The translations under genes were made by a program, and so were the position numbers. From Gnetum montanum (taxonomy: Eukaryota; Streptophyta; Gnetopsida; Gnetales; Gnetaceae), in NCBI GenBank assembly GCA_015680685.1, contig MNCI01035273.1:134350-198349 (forward strand): a stretch of DNA of 64,000 bases. The letters run 5' to 3'. This document shows positions 35,963 to 48,381 of this stretch, piece by piece. The notes beneath the pieces are model-generated. The model was not told the origin of the DNA. It searched no databases and worked only from the letters and a program-made list of their open reading frames with translations. Position 1 is the stretch's first letter. Every line of letters begins with the position of its first letter.

Positions 35963-36720
35963 CTAAACTAGAACCATGTGGAACAAGGTTTGAAAAGGAT
36001 TAAGTGATGGATTAACACTTTGTACCAAAGGTGGGTTTGTAAGATTGAACATAGTTGTGCTTGGAAAGAGACTGTAGATTGTAGGTAAGTTAGCCATAGG
36101 TGGGACAATGATACTGGAATTAGTTAAAGTAGAAGCTACAAGAGAAATAGTTTGAGGTATGTGAATAGAAAATGAATTAGTGGAACCAATGAGGTTCACA
36201 TATTGTAAAATAGGACTTTGAGGTAACAAATGTGTTTGATGGAAGGATCTACAGGTAGTAAAATATGGGGATTGTGCTCTCCATCATCATCATGGATGTT
36301 CATGTCCCCACTTCTCTCATTGTCTTGGTCTTGGAATTGGAAATTCCTATTGCTAAAATTGATTGGAATGTCTCATGAGAGAATTCCAAATAGCTTGTAT
36401 CTATTGAATCTAACCATTACCTAAACATCATCTTCGATGACTAGGTATTTTGCTAACATAGCCTATTCAAACTAATCTAGCTCAACAGGGTGGTTTAGAT
36501 CAAGCAAGAATAGTTCTAAACCATTAGCCATTTCATAGAAAACCATCCTCTTTAGCTCATTCTTGAAGAGTACTACATTTAGCTTTCGCCTAGCACATGC
36601 AACCTTGTAGTGATGCTAAGTCATGGATGTTGCGAGAGCCTGTGCCTTCCTTTTATTCATCAATCTACAAATCTAAGAGATATGGGAGGAATCAAAACCT
36701 TGCCTAGACATGGTGTCAAT
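35963..36720 (-). pseudogene. Unrecognised broken ORF, minus strand
   Basis: The minus-strand reading gives about 150 residues with isolated stops, including RRKLNVVLFKNELKRMVFYE with MANGLELFLLDLNHPVELD, then after a frameshift a Ser/Thr/Asn/Pro-rich tail (LPQSPILQYVNLIGSTNSFS onward). The long open stretch and TAG-type stops suggest a decayed protein gene, probably from a mobile element. The family was not recognised. TGTCACAACC at 35943 (minus strand), just beyond its end, resembles an LTR start. Confidence 0.4.
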
Positions 36721-38220
36721 AAGTGTCTCTTGTGCACACTTTAAAACACAATCAAGTGTAAAGTGAAAAATAAGCTAAATAAAAGTAATAAAGCTGTGAA
36801 ATATTTTAAGTGTTGGAAATGACCTAATAGGCTACTAGGTGATAAAATCAAGATACTATAAACCCTATTGGCCCTCCTTCTAGGGCCAAAAATGTTCCTA
36901 CAAAATGGTTATTTCTCAATTGAAGTGTTGAAATGCTTAATTTGTAGCCACAAATGGTCTTCGGTTTGATATAACCTTCAATAAGTCAATGATTATGACG
37001 TCACAGGACACAAACCTTCAATTACATGTGGACTAAGCCAACTGTACATAAATCAATAATGACAAGAAAATGATGAAAATGATATGTTTAAGTAGTAACG
37101 TTAACTATGTTTTAATTACTAAAAATAAAACTATGGAATGAATTACTAGAGATAGAATATTACCTACGTATACAAGTACGAATAGGAGAGCATAAAATAT
37201 TTAAAATATAAAGAGCTCGATATAGGGGAAAGGGTTTCTATTCTCCTCCTAAATAGTGAAGATGCTTAATTAAATGAAATATAAACATTTGCCTCCTATA
37301 GAGGGCCAAAGCCAGAAATATTGGTGATAAACATAAGGGACATAGCACTAATAATAAAGGCTTAATTTATGAGAAAAATGGACATTTTAAAAGTGAAATT
37401 GAACCTTTTGAATTTTTAATAGAAAGTTATATATGTTTTACAGAATCAATTTGAGGCAAAAATGAAGCTATGTTGTTGCCTATGTATCTCAAGACTGATG
37501 CTGGAACTAAAATAATTCTAACTCTAGAGAAGTGACACTAATGCTAGAAAATTATAACTTTAGGATGATGACACAAAAGTTATCCAACTCATGCTAATGT
37601 TGGACTAAGCTTGCAAACTACTAGGTAGAGTGGTGGTGGCCATGGAACACATGGAAGATTCACAAAAGAAGATACTTATGCTCTTGGTCTCTCAACATCT
37701 GAAAAAAATGCCCTAGATCTTAAGAAATCGACCCAAAATTTGAATTTTGATTCCATATTTATAGGGTTAGGTTGTTAAATTTGATCCCAGAATTAAGTGG
37801 AGTTCACTTGAAGTTTGTTTTTAGCATTTTTAACTTGCTAGAAATGTAATCTAAAATTCATGATGGCACTTCCCATGGTGAGGCCTCATCCTAGATAGTC
37901 AAGGAAATTTTTAAGAAGATGAAACTCCATTCAACAATGGCAGCTCACTATGAAACAATAACTAATAAATAATGAAACTTCAAACTCTTGCTAACAAAAG
38001 AGGATAATGCAAGGTACTTTACTTCATGGGTCACTTTGCAATACCATCATTTCAATATTAGCCTTACCACATAATTGGTTGAGAATTTTGTTTGCACATA
38101 TAATAATGATTGTTTCATCTTCCAATTTAAAAAAAAACTTGGTGATTATCAAATATTTAGAAAAGATTCCTATGATTCTATTTTTAGATGATGAAAATAT
38201 TTTTTTCTTTAAAAGAAGTC
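36721..38220. other. Unannotated AT-rich stretch
   Basis: Nothing recognisable on either strand; short open frames only. Confidence 0.4.
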
Positions 38221-38239
38221 ATGTTTTTTAGGCATCAAC

Positions 38240-38735
38240 TTGTTAAGTGATTTGTTAATAAAGAAGATTGGGGTAAAGCTTGTTACATGAATAGGATGAT
38301 TTTAAATTACACTATAATAGGATATTATTTCAAGGCCAGGGATTTCAAGACAATGTTGAATAATAATAACTAGGTCTTCAACACCACTCTAGCACAAAAT
38401 GAGTCTTTAAATAAATATTTGAGGAAGGCATATGAAGATAAAGAAACATATGCTAGAGCCTTTAATGATTTTAAACAAGAGGTGAATGCAATCCTAAAAC
38501 TAGCAAAGAACCAAGCTAAAGAATTAGAAGGGCTGAAGTAGGTATGGATCACCACTAAATTGAGTACTAACATTGAATTAATGAATAAAATTCAAGACTT
38601 GACATTGAAATTGATGGATCTTAAAAATGAAAAGTCCACATGGAAAAAGAAAAACTTTGACCTTTTACAAGACTTGAAAAGTGCACAAAAGAAAATTGCT
38701 AGTTTAACTAAGAAAAAGTCTTGTCAATGAAGAAA
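38240..38735 (+). pseudogene. Coiled-coil ORF fragment upstream of element C
   Basis: The plus-strand frame reads ESLNKYLRKAYEDKETYARA, then QEVNAILKLAKNQAKELEGL, and later MNKIQDLTLKLMDLKNEKST and LLQDLKSAQKKIASLTKKKS, with stops between. Lys/Glu/Leu-rich heptads indicate a coiled coil. The character resembles the C-terminal half of ORF2, but no shared motif was found, so the link is only a suggestion. It ends about 250 bp before the LTR of element C. Confidence 0.4.
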
Positions 38736-38984
38736 GAGAATCCTTGAATGCCACAATGAAGAAGCTACAAATTCAAGTAATAATTGAAGAGTTTGCATAT
38801 GACTTTAACAATATGTTATCCTCATATGCTATAGGGGTCTATGTGTAAGGTACCAATATGGATGCATCATTAAAATCCATTGATGTCATCATCAACATTA
38901 TTTGTTATGTTTATCCTCATCGGAGTCATAGTAAACCCACGAATGTCATCATCAACATTAATTTTTTATGCTTGTCTCATGGGA

Positions 38985-39860
38985 TGATAAAGTCAAATTT
39001 TCATCTGTTGCAATATCATAGCAATGATGTTGTAGATAAAATGTCATAACCTATGCTATGTCATCATTGATATGATGTCTTGAGATGCATGTAGCCCTAT
39101 AAATACTAACACTTGGGCACAGGATCAACAACCTTTCCCAAGTCTTAAGGAAACTCTTGCAATTCTTTTTCATAGTTAGTGATCGAGTGACTGCCTGTAA
39201 TGTGATGTTTAGCAATTGAATGAAATCTTTATTCAAGTGAATTGTACTTGGATGTAGTTCACGATGGCAATAAAGATCAAGATTGCTTCCAATCATTACA
39301 ACATCCACTTAGTTTTATTTGTTTACTTAGCATAACCTTCATGTTTTCCTAGCTTAATCATTTACATTTCCAAAGCACTTTATTTTACTTGCTCATTAGT
39401 AAAGTAGAATGAGTATAACTACTTTCAATCATTAAAGTGTAATTGTTTGGTAACCTAATAAAGGTTTCACCTAATTCACTTAGTGGTAAATTTACTTGGT
39501 AATCCCAATAATGGTTACATGAGTCCACGATATGTCTGGTAAACTAAGAATGGATTCTCATCACTATAGGATAGAATAGATTTATATTTTTTGCATTACT
39601 TAGATTTAGGAATTAACTTCATTTCCATTATGTTTATGCTTAGGAGTAAGATGAGCCTTACAACATCATATAACATATGCCTCACTACGTGTTAAACCAT
39701 ACACTTAGACTTCACTAACTCAAGGTGAGAAGACAACTAGCATGAACTCAATATCAATTACTAGCATAATTACATTGTCCATCTATGGATTACGATTTGA
39801 TCATGTGCTAACACTTGTGACTTGTATGGTAGAGTGTTGAAATTGCTCCATCACTCATCA
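38985..39860 (+). repeat. Element C 5' LTR
   Basis: 876 bp, paired with 48382-49250. U3 holds ATATCATAGCAATGATGTTG followed by TAG and repeated ATGTCAT motifs, then the TATA box CCTATAAATACT near 39095. The downstream part has the TTGGTAACC/TTGGTAATCCCA block shared with A and B. Confidence 0.9.
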
Positions 39861-39879
39861 TTGGCACTATTGCTGAGGA
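39861..39879 (+). other. Element C primer-binding site
   Basis: TTGGCACTATTGCTGAGGA directly follows the 5' LTR. It is a decayed version of element B's site, again largely through C-to-T and G-to-A changes. Confidence 0.75.
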
Positions 39880-40019
39880 TGTGTCAATGTATGCTAAGTA
39901 ATTGATCTTACAAAGTTTGTTGTATTAAGAATCATAAAGTTAATCTTCATAATCTTTAAATAATCATAAGAACACACACATTTAACCAAGAATCACACAT
40001 ATAAAATGGTTTAAACACT

Positions 40020-42250
40020 TAAGTAAAAACTATCACTTGTCAAAGAGTTGCAAAGGGACAATGACAAAACAAATGATGATGAAGACTAGAGTATGCCTAT
40101 GCAAACAAGAATCTCATATGCTCACACTGATCCTCATTATCTTGATTTTACATTCATCTTTCACCAAGATGGGCAAATGAGGTGGAGAGACCTATAGGAC
40201 AAAGTTTTTTGCCTCTAAAGTGTTCGACACCTACCATGCTTCAAACAACTTTAAGAGAAATGAATTTGAGCCATGCACAAGAAGGGTACCATGTGACTAA
40301 ACACATGACAAGACCCTATCAACCCATAGAGGCACAAGTGTGGAGAGGCACTGCTATGGAAACCAAACATAAGCAAAACAAGAGAAAGCAAGTTAACTCT
40401 CCTGTTGTCCTAGAAGAACTTGATGGTGGTGCATTTGTAGCATAGAAACTTCACCAAGATCATGAAGTCCATTTTGAATGCCTATTAGTCATCTAGAAGA
40501 ACCCTTCAAGGTGCCCCTACATTTAACCCTTGCTAAGATACCAAGAAGAGAAGCAAAAGACTCTAAGTAGAAGTAGGACTCAAGGCCTAAACTTTATGCT
40601 AAACCACAAATAGAAAAACTCTAGAGTCATAGAAGGAGAACTAGCTAGCATTGTTCTCCAACTACTTCATCTTCCTCCTCATGATCATCAATGGACTCTA
40701 ACAAAAGGAAACAAAGGTATAGAGATCATGATAGAGAGAGACGTTGGGCTCATGATAAACATGAGTATCACCCAAGATACCTTGATGAAGAATATGAAGA
40801 GCATGAACCACAAAGGAACAAGGAAAGACATGTAGAAAGAGAGAGATATGAGTATCAAAATGGGCATCACTACAATCGAGCATGCAAATCCTATGATCAT
40901 GAAGAACCCCTATTGGCTATTTATAGCATGATCCACATAAGGAAGGTAGTGTACATTCCAACCAGGCATGTGAGAGACAATCACATCAAGAGACTTGATA
41001 TGAATAATATTCCTAAGTTTGTAGGTGGATATAACGTAGATCCAAAACATCACCTTCAAACATTTCACAATGCCTACACCCTATAGAATATCGAAAGTAA
41101 CTAGAAAAAACTTAAGTTTTTCCCTCAGACACTCATCAAAGAGGTAGAAAGCTAGTACAAATCATTAGAACTTGAATCAATTAGAAGGCAGAGTACCATA
41201 CTTGAACTTTTCAATGATAAATACCAAACCTACTCTTGGGTACCCAATCTTAGGAAGCAGATCCAAGGTTGGAAGCAAGAGGCCTATGAATCCCTTGATG
41301 TGGCAATGGAAAAATACTACTCTCTTCTACATAGGTGCCCAGGCCATGGATTTTCCCAAAGGGAGCAACTTAGGCATATTGTTGATGGGCTAAGGAATAA
41401 AACCAGGGAAATCCTTAGGGTTTATGCCCAAGGTAGACTATCTGAAATGACCATCCATCCAATCTAGAGGCTAATTGACCAAGTGACAAAGATAGAAGAT
41501 GAGTTGAAGAAGAGAGAATCAACCGAGGAGTATAATAGAGATCCATCTATCTGAAAAAGAGATGTGCAATTATGTGATAAGCAAGAGAAAGAAACCTTGG
41601 AAGAGGTGAGACAGAAAAAGACTCTATCAATTCAAAAGTCTATTAATGACATAGCCACCAACGTAGAAAATATGGATTCAGTGGATGAAAAATTCACTAT
41701 AACCTTAAAAATAATAAAAGAAATAACTAAAAAAGCCTTCAATAAGGGCAAGTAGAAGAAGAAGAAAAGAGACTATGAACAAAAAGGAAAAGTTGCTTCA
41801 ATTGAAAAATGTTCTGATTTAAGCTCAGAGGATGATAAAGAATGTACAGTGTGCTAGTACAAACATCCTAAGGGATGTTGAGCTATGATGAAACATCTGC
41901 AAGAATCAGGGGCATATGCGCTTAATCCAAGATTTCTTAAAAAACAAATGCCAAAATGATTACATTACCCTCAAGGTAACTACCAATAAACCTTCCAACT
42001 AGCCTACTATCCAAGTGGAGCTTACCCATAGCCACAGGAGCACTATCAGCAATAGTGGTAGCAACCACAATCATGGGTGATGCCACCACCAAGATAGCAG
42101 TACCCATATTGGCAACCAGATCCTTATGGATACTATGTGCAACATTTGGTATCTCCAAAAAATGTAGCAGTTCAGACTTCTCAATATTACCCATTAGAGT
42201 ACTATAGATCAGCACCTCCAAGGATGGATTCCAATCAATACATGCATCAA
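40020..42250 (+). pseudogene. Element C gag
   Basis: The initial part is broken (RISYAHTDPHYLDFTFIFHQ near 40110-40170). From about 40691 one frame runs on: a Glu/Arg/His-rich stretch, DMNNIPKFVGGYNVDPKHHL, FNDKYQTYSWVPNLRKQIQG, HIVDGLRNKTREILRVYAQG (to about 41440). A charged linker follows, then the knuckle CTVC-stop-YKHPKGC near 41845-41880 and a Tyr/Gln-rich tail. Stops are mainly TAG and TAA. It is homologous throughout to B and A, closest to A in the knuckle (YEHPKGC). Confidence 0.83.
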
Positions 42251-42599
42251 CAACTAGTTAGTTCATAAGTCAACCTTCCAACCCTCTATCGCCTATGCCA
42301 CAACCTATAATGTAAGGAGAATTGTTGTCATAGCCTTAATAGAGAAGTGCTACAAGGGCATTAAACATACAGAAAGAGGATCATACTAGCAACACTAAAG
42401 CAAAATTGAGGAAGCATCCTTTCTTTAGGAAAATTCTAGAAAAAGCTACTAGAATAAGGACTTCATTAAACCATGTTCCCTCTATAAAGAATCCTCCTAC
42501 AAACAGCCTGCTTCTCCAACAAGAAAATCAAAAAATTATGACTACCATGCTAGATGAAACAATTATCAAACTGGATAAAGGTAAGGACACTCCCTAAGA

Positions 42600-43150
42600 A
42601 AAGAATAGATCTAGGAATTCCTTTGATTTATTTTCAAATCACTAAAAACTCACCATGCAAGGCTCTACTAGACTCAGGTTCCAAAGTAAATTTGACATCT
42701 TAAGAAACATACAAGGCATGGAAACTACCACCCTTAAAGAGGTACAACATAAGGTTAGATCTAGAAAATCAATCTATCACCATTCCTTTGGAACAAATAG
42801 AATATTTAGTGACCACAATCAATGGGTGGTCTTATCTAATAGATTTCCTAGTGATCGATGTAAAGAATGATAATAAGGAATTTCCTATCATTAGGGGAAG
42901 AGCATGGCTTAGCACAATAAATGCTAAGTTAGGAATGAGAAATTTATCTATGGAAATCTCCAAAGAAGATGTAAAAGGAGCCATACATATGCAAAGAATT
43001 CTATGCATAACTGAAGATAACGAAGGGTACAATTGTGGGTTGAAACTTCAAAATGTCAACACAGTTCTTACACTAGCCCACAACAAACATGAGAAACAAT
43101 TGTGTGAACAAAAAGATACATGGGCTACCAAACCAAAAGACACCCCATGA
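42600..43150 (+). pseudogene. Element C retropepsin-type protease
   Basis: The frame reads CKALLDSGSKVNLTS near 42655-42700, with the catalytic DSG intact, then one TAA. After that come IPLEQIEYLVTTINGWSYLI, DFLVIDVKNDNKEFPIIRGR and AWLSTINAKLGMRNLSMEI, the flap and (I/L)-x-GR core of Ty3 proteases. It would cleave the gag polyprotein if intact. Nothing resembling RT follows: 43150-45400 is non-coding. Confidence 0.82.
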
Positions 43151-44168
43151 CCATAAACTAAGATCATAAAATTGTCCAAAACATGCATGGAACCATATGA
43201 TTTGTTGATTAACTCCTACCCTTAGAAAATGACCCAAACTAAGAACTCACAAAAGGATATTATAAACCATAATCATACACCAATGAATAATGGAAATGGA
43301 GACTTAAAATTTGAATTTATGAATAAATAAGAAAGTATAGTTGGACCTTTTGAAAAGGAAAGGTCATCTAGTCCAATAGAATATATATCTTCAAAAGATC
43401 ACAATATTTCATGGGATAATAACTAAAAAACTAAATCACTAAGGATGATAAATAAGAAATCCATAGTGTATGATCTAGGGGATCTAGGATCCAATTTCAA
43501 ACATTGATCCATGAGTTTAGTCATGGGGGATATGTCTTACCTTGACTTGGGAATTAATAAGTGATTTTCAACTTTTTTTCTAATACTTTTTGGTTTATAA
43601 TTTCCTATTATACCTTTTCACATTTCTTACCAATGTTCACAATCTTTGATACCTTTTCATTATTTTATATGTTTTCATTTCTTAATCTTTTGATATTCTT
43701 TAATACTTTCCAAATTCCTCTTTTATTTTACCATTTTTCTATAATTTTCATTCTCATTTTGTGCATATTTTTGTTAATTTTTCAATAAACTACATGGAAT
43801 AAAGTAAGATGTAGTCCCAATAAGGTGAAGAGTATCCTATATTATTTAATCACAAGGGATTGATTACCTATACAGTGAGACCACAACATCCATCCATCCA
43901 TTCCAATTATAAGAGGTTTTTACCATGGCCATAATGATATTCTTCTCACAATAAAACTAAGAATAAACCTATGATCATTATGCCTAGACAAAAAAGTGAA
44001 GAACCAAGTGGGAATGACAAGGGTGTGACATCAAATGAACTTACAAATTCTTTAGGACTACTATTGTGAGTTCTATCTTGTTGCTAAGGATGTATTATTT
44101 CCTTGAAGATTTAACAAAAAAGGGAGTAAGAGTACAATAAATGTTGCCTTACCATGTCACTAAAAAAA

Positions 44169-44392
44169 CATGTTACCCATGCCTTGAGGTAGTCCTCTAG
44201 TAAGGTCAACATAGTCAAAAATAAAATCCATGCACAGAATAAATTTTTAGGGATCCCACTCGAAAGACATGTTACCCATGCCTAAAGGTAGTCCTCTAGT
44301 AAGGTAAATAGAATCAAAAATAAAATCCATGCACAAAATAAATTGTTAGGAGTCCCCCTAGAAAGACATGTTACCCATGCCTAAAGGTAGGA
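44169..44392 (+). repeat. 99-bp tandem repeat in element C
   Basis: Unit starts at CATGTTACCCATGCC (44169, 44268, 44367) give a constant 99-bp period; two full units and part of a third. A diverged single copy of the unit start lies in element A near 8730 (GACATGTTACCCATGATTGA). Confidence 0.9.
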
Positions 44393-44799
44393 AACTTCTC
44401 AAGAATCTCAAAAATAAAAGTGGGCTAAAATAAGACACTTTTAGATGTAGTTATACAAGGGCACTATGGGCTGGAACCTACTTTGGGGAGGATCCACTTG
44501 TATTTCATACTTGACAAGCACTTTCACATCATCTTGTGTCATCCAAGACAATCAAGACTTTCCATATCATCTAATAATTTGTCCATACATTTGAAATTCT
44601 TAACCCATCTCCTATCCATCCAATAAACTTTTTTTTCCCAAGATTCCTTCTTTATGAACTTTGAATGCCAAATTCTAGAAAATAGTGCATCATTAATGAC
44701 TCAAGACCCTTTAGACAAGCTGCACATCTTCCAAACATTCTAATTGACTCATTTTTTCTCCAAAAAATTCAATGAAAATTTAAAATTTTCTACAGTGAT

Positions 44800-44870
44800 G
44801 TTGTAGCTATGACATCGTAGCTCCTCCTATGATGTTGCATCTACGATGTCACACATATAAAAATAGTATA
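44800..44870 (+). promoter_or_regulatory. Putative internal promoter of element C, upstream of ORF2
   Basis: GTGATGTTGTAGCTATGACA followed by TCGTAG, GATGTTGCATCTACGATGTC and CACATATAAAAATAG (44853-44867). The element's U3 shares GATGTTGTAG exactly and other GATGT/ATGTCAT motifs. ORF2 starts about 550 bp downstream. Position and motif logic match elements A and B. Confidence 0.55.
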
Positions 44871-45411
44871 TATATGCATGGGAGTTAGTGAAATTTTTCA
44901 TTCCTCTCATTTGTAGCAAGAGAATTTTTTGCAATTTTTCCTCAAAGCTCTGGCACACTAACTTCCCAAGGCCATAACTTCATCCTCATAGCTCCAATTT
45001 TTGAAATTCTTGAACCCTATTGATCCTGGAGTGCTCAACTTAGTCATGGAGAAGTGCACTGCACTAACATTAAGAAATTTGAGCCAAGATTTTTCTAACA
45101 TCTAGAAGATAGTATAAGGAAATAATAAAGATATCATCATGAGCTAATCAAACTTAGGCCAAATAACGTAATGAATTCTTCTAATGAACCATTCTAACCA
45201 CTTTGAGGCACCATAAGCAAAGAAATAACAACTATGAAAGGTCATAGTGAGTAGGGATATAGCACCTAAGGGGTTTCATTTTTTGAAATTTTTCTAACTC
45301 TACAATCATAATAAGATAAGGACTTAATTTAACTAAGGGTATGAGAAAGATAAATAACTATTAAGAATTGATTTAAACACTTTAATAATTTCAAATCCTT
45401 CTTGATTGTAG

Positions 45412-48175
45412 ATGGTCTTGAAGAGACCAACAATTGAAGGACCTTCCCAACATGGAAGCAAAAGACTAAGAGGCTGTGGGAGAGGCCAAGCAAGGGAACA
45501 AACTCCACAAGTTGAGCATGTAGATCAAGAGGCCCAATCATTTAGCATTTACCAGCAAACTCCTTTTATAGAGCATCCTACACAGGGAGAGGTAGAGGTT
45601 CCACTAGCACCTAAATAAGGGCAACACCTCACATTATCTCTTGAATGCCTCCAAGAAGTTCAAGAAAAATCCATCATGTCCACAGTCATCGTGGAGTTGA
45701 ACTTTGGTTCTTTCATGGAATTTTCTCTAGAAGCTATAAAGATGCAACTCCAAGTGTCTTCCTTATGGCCCACATTATCGAACAGTGGCGAGTGGTATCT
45801 ATGGGGAACATACCAATTCTAGCAGGACAAGCAAGCAGATGCTATTGCTAAAATCGAGAGAGTCTCCATGTCATACTCCATTGAGGAGTCTCCATGCTAT
45901 TGGTATCAATGTTCCAAATGAAGGAGCCAATGTAACACAAACCTCCACAAGATTAGACATCAATGCTAAGAGGTTGTGGTTGCAAAGGGTATATGGAAAA
46001 GAAGATAAAGATTATAGTGAGCTTATAGCCGAGGAGAAGATATACTTCAAGATTGAAACCTATCGCTTGTTTCCAACTAAAAGGCTCAACAGAATATCTA
46101 CATATGCAGCCAAAGGAAGCACAATCCTAATGGGAAAATTCAATGCTAACATTGACCATCTATTCTTCCTTGAAATCCAAAGACAATTTGAAGAAAAGAA
46201 GGTAAGAAAACTAACACTTCCATTCCCTTATCTCATCAGGAAATTGTGTCGACAAGCTGGAATCTTGAGATATACCAATGATATCCCAAGGAAGGTCCAA
46301 AATGCTTCCTATGCAAAGATGTTCAAATCGATGCCATTAAAGAAAGACCAATTGGAGAAGTCAATAGGCACCAAGGACGCTACAGGTTTTACTTCTACTG
46401 ATAACATTCTTGCTATTGGTCAACAACAACAAGTAAGACCTACTAGCCAACCAAAAATTAAATAGCAACAACAACAAGAAGTTCCACCGTCATTACCATA
46501 GGACTATAGACCATCCATGAGCCATCTACAACAGATTGCAAAATCAATAAGATGGGGAACAAGGGAAGGGACCAATCTATACAAAGTAAGGGAAAGCTTA
46601 GTTAGGCCCCCTATATTCATAGACCCAGCAAGTGGGCAGGTGTCACTATAAGCAGGAGGAGAGAATGACTAGGCACAACAAATACCCAAAAATGTTGCAT
46701 CATTCCAAGTAATGTTTGAAACTAGTGAAGGTTCCACTGTCATGATCATGCAACACCAAGATGCAGCAAGAGCCATAGAGGTTGTCACTAATCATATCAA
46801 GGAATCCTTTAATGTACCTATTGTACCAAATGCTTGCCGAAACCTCAATGAACACTATAGAACATGAAGACATTTTGGACAGATTGCTGTAGATAGGCTA
46901 AGTTATGCAAAATCTTTTCGATATCCCCAACAATATCACTGCAGTCCAATCTAACTTAATAGCCACAAAGGGGAAGTTGGTCATGGTGGAAACTAAAGCT
47001 GAACATGCAGAGAAAAAAGTGTAGTGATTACAAACAAAGTTAGCAAATCTAAGAGCTAAAAAGAAAGACCCTACATAATTCATAGTACCTGATCAACCTA
47101 AACAATTCAAAACTGATCATGTAAGAAAATTGATTATCCACAATATGTGAATGGAAAAGGATAAGGAGAAGGCAGTGTGGGATGCATTAGTGGGAGAGGC
47201 CTAAATGTATGCACAGCCAAAGCACTCACAGCCTTACATGAGGAGAATAAACAAGTAGCTACTAATAATACAAGGTTGACGAACATTGAAAAGTAGAAAA
47301 ATGTTCTCAAGGATAGCATCTAATAGCTTAGAGAACAACTTGTCAAAGTCAACCAAGACATGAGTCGCTTAGCCAGAGAAACCATGAACTTATCAATAAA
47401 AGAAGTTTGTGCAATCTACCAAAAATGTGTAATAGAAATTAGCATGTGGAAAAATGAAGCTAAGAAGCATGAGTGATCCAAAGAGCATTTCAAAGACCAA
47501 GTCGGCATGTATAAACAAATAAATGAAAAAGAAATCCAAATGGAAAAAGCCAAAATTAGCTACCTTTTTGCTCAAAATCTAGACTAGCTACCCATCTTGG
47601 ATAGTCTTGTCCATGTCCACTAAGCTGAGGTGAAAAACAAAGAGCTATAAATAGAGGACCTAATAGAATACATGTGGTTAGCAAACCTTTTCCACACCAA
47701 CTTGGCCATGTTAACTGCAGGCAAGCCTTGGAATGAGTTAGAGTAGCAAGTAGTAGTTGTATATGCCATGTATGAGAGGGAGTTTGCCAACTGAAAGGAC
47801 ACATTACAAAAGTTACATGTGGTAAACTTAGAGCTAGAAGTTGTTAAGGCTAGCTACCACAAGTAAAAGGATGTATCAGCAAACCTAATGCATCACATGT
47901 CAGACTACCAAGAGCTCAAAAAGACAACTACGACATTTGAAGAGGAGAGATAGTAGCTTGCAACCTGGTACATAAAAGCTAACAAGATGTTTCCATAGCT
48001 ACTATACCCATGGGATGTACCCACTCCATCCAACATCACACAACAAGCATGGAAAATACATGACCCAAGGACAAAAGAGGAGAAAATTTAGGCACTCTTA
48101 AATAGATACCAATTTTAGAAGCCTAATTACAAGGGGAAGAAGCCGATGGAAGAGCCTCCACCATCTAAAACATGA
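45412..48175 (+). pseudogene. Element C ORF2, coiled-coil accessory protein
   Basis: Starts MVLKRPTIEGPSQHGSKRLR at 45412, directly after TTGATTGTAG. The N-terminal region reads IVELNFGSFMEFSLEA and GEWYLWGTYQF. A frameshift lies between about 45840 and 45930. The next frame gives LIAEEKIYFKIETYRLFPTK, KLTLPFPYLIRKLCRQAG and YTNDIP. A linker with DYRPSMSHL follows, then a stop-ridden coiled coil that keeps HFKDQVGMYKQINEKEIQ (the glutamine where element B has a TAG). It ends WDVPTPSN and EEPPPSKT at 48175. It is homologous to B along the whole length. Confidence 0.8.
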
Positions 48176-48381
48176 ACTACATCATGCTACTTCAAATTTT
48201 GTTTTCATTTTGGTTTGGTCATGTAACTATGTCATTTTTGTAAAAACTCCATTGCAACATTTTACGTCATGTAAATAGTTAGCAAGTCATGTCAAGTTGA
48301 GTCTACCTCACAATTTTATAAGAGACTCTATCCTCATTTTTTTTTAACTTAAGGACAAGTTTCTAGTTAGTTGTGGGGGTA

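Noticed and set aside
34238-36000. Possibility that 3163-3530, 24623-25634 and 34238-35943 form one very long LTR ending GGTTGTGACA
   Set aside because: The termini TGTAACACC and GGTTGTGACA match poorly and the sequence before 1735 does not resemble the proposed end.
36230-36424. Plus-strand 64-codon frame
   Set aside because: Antisense to the broken minus-strand ORF at 35963-36720.
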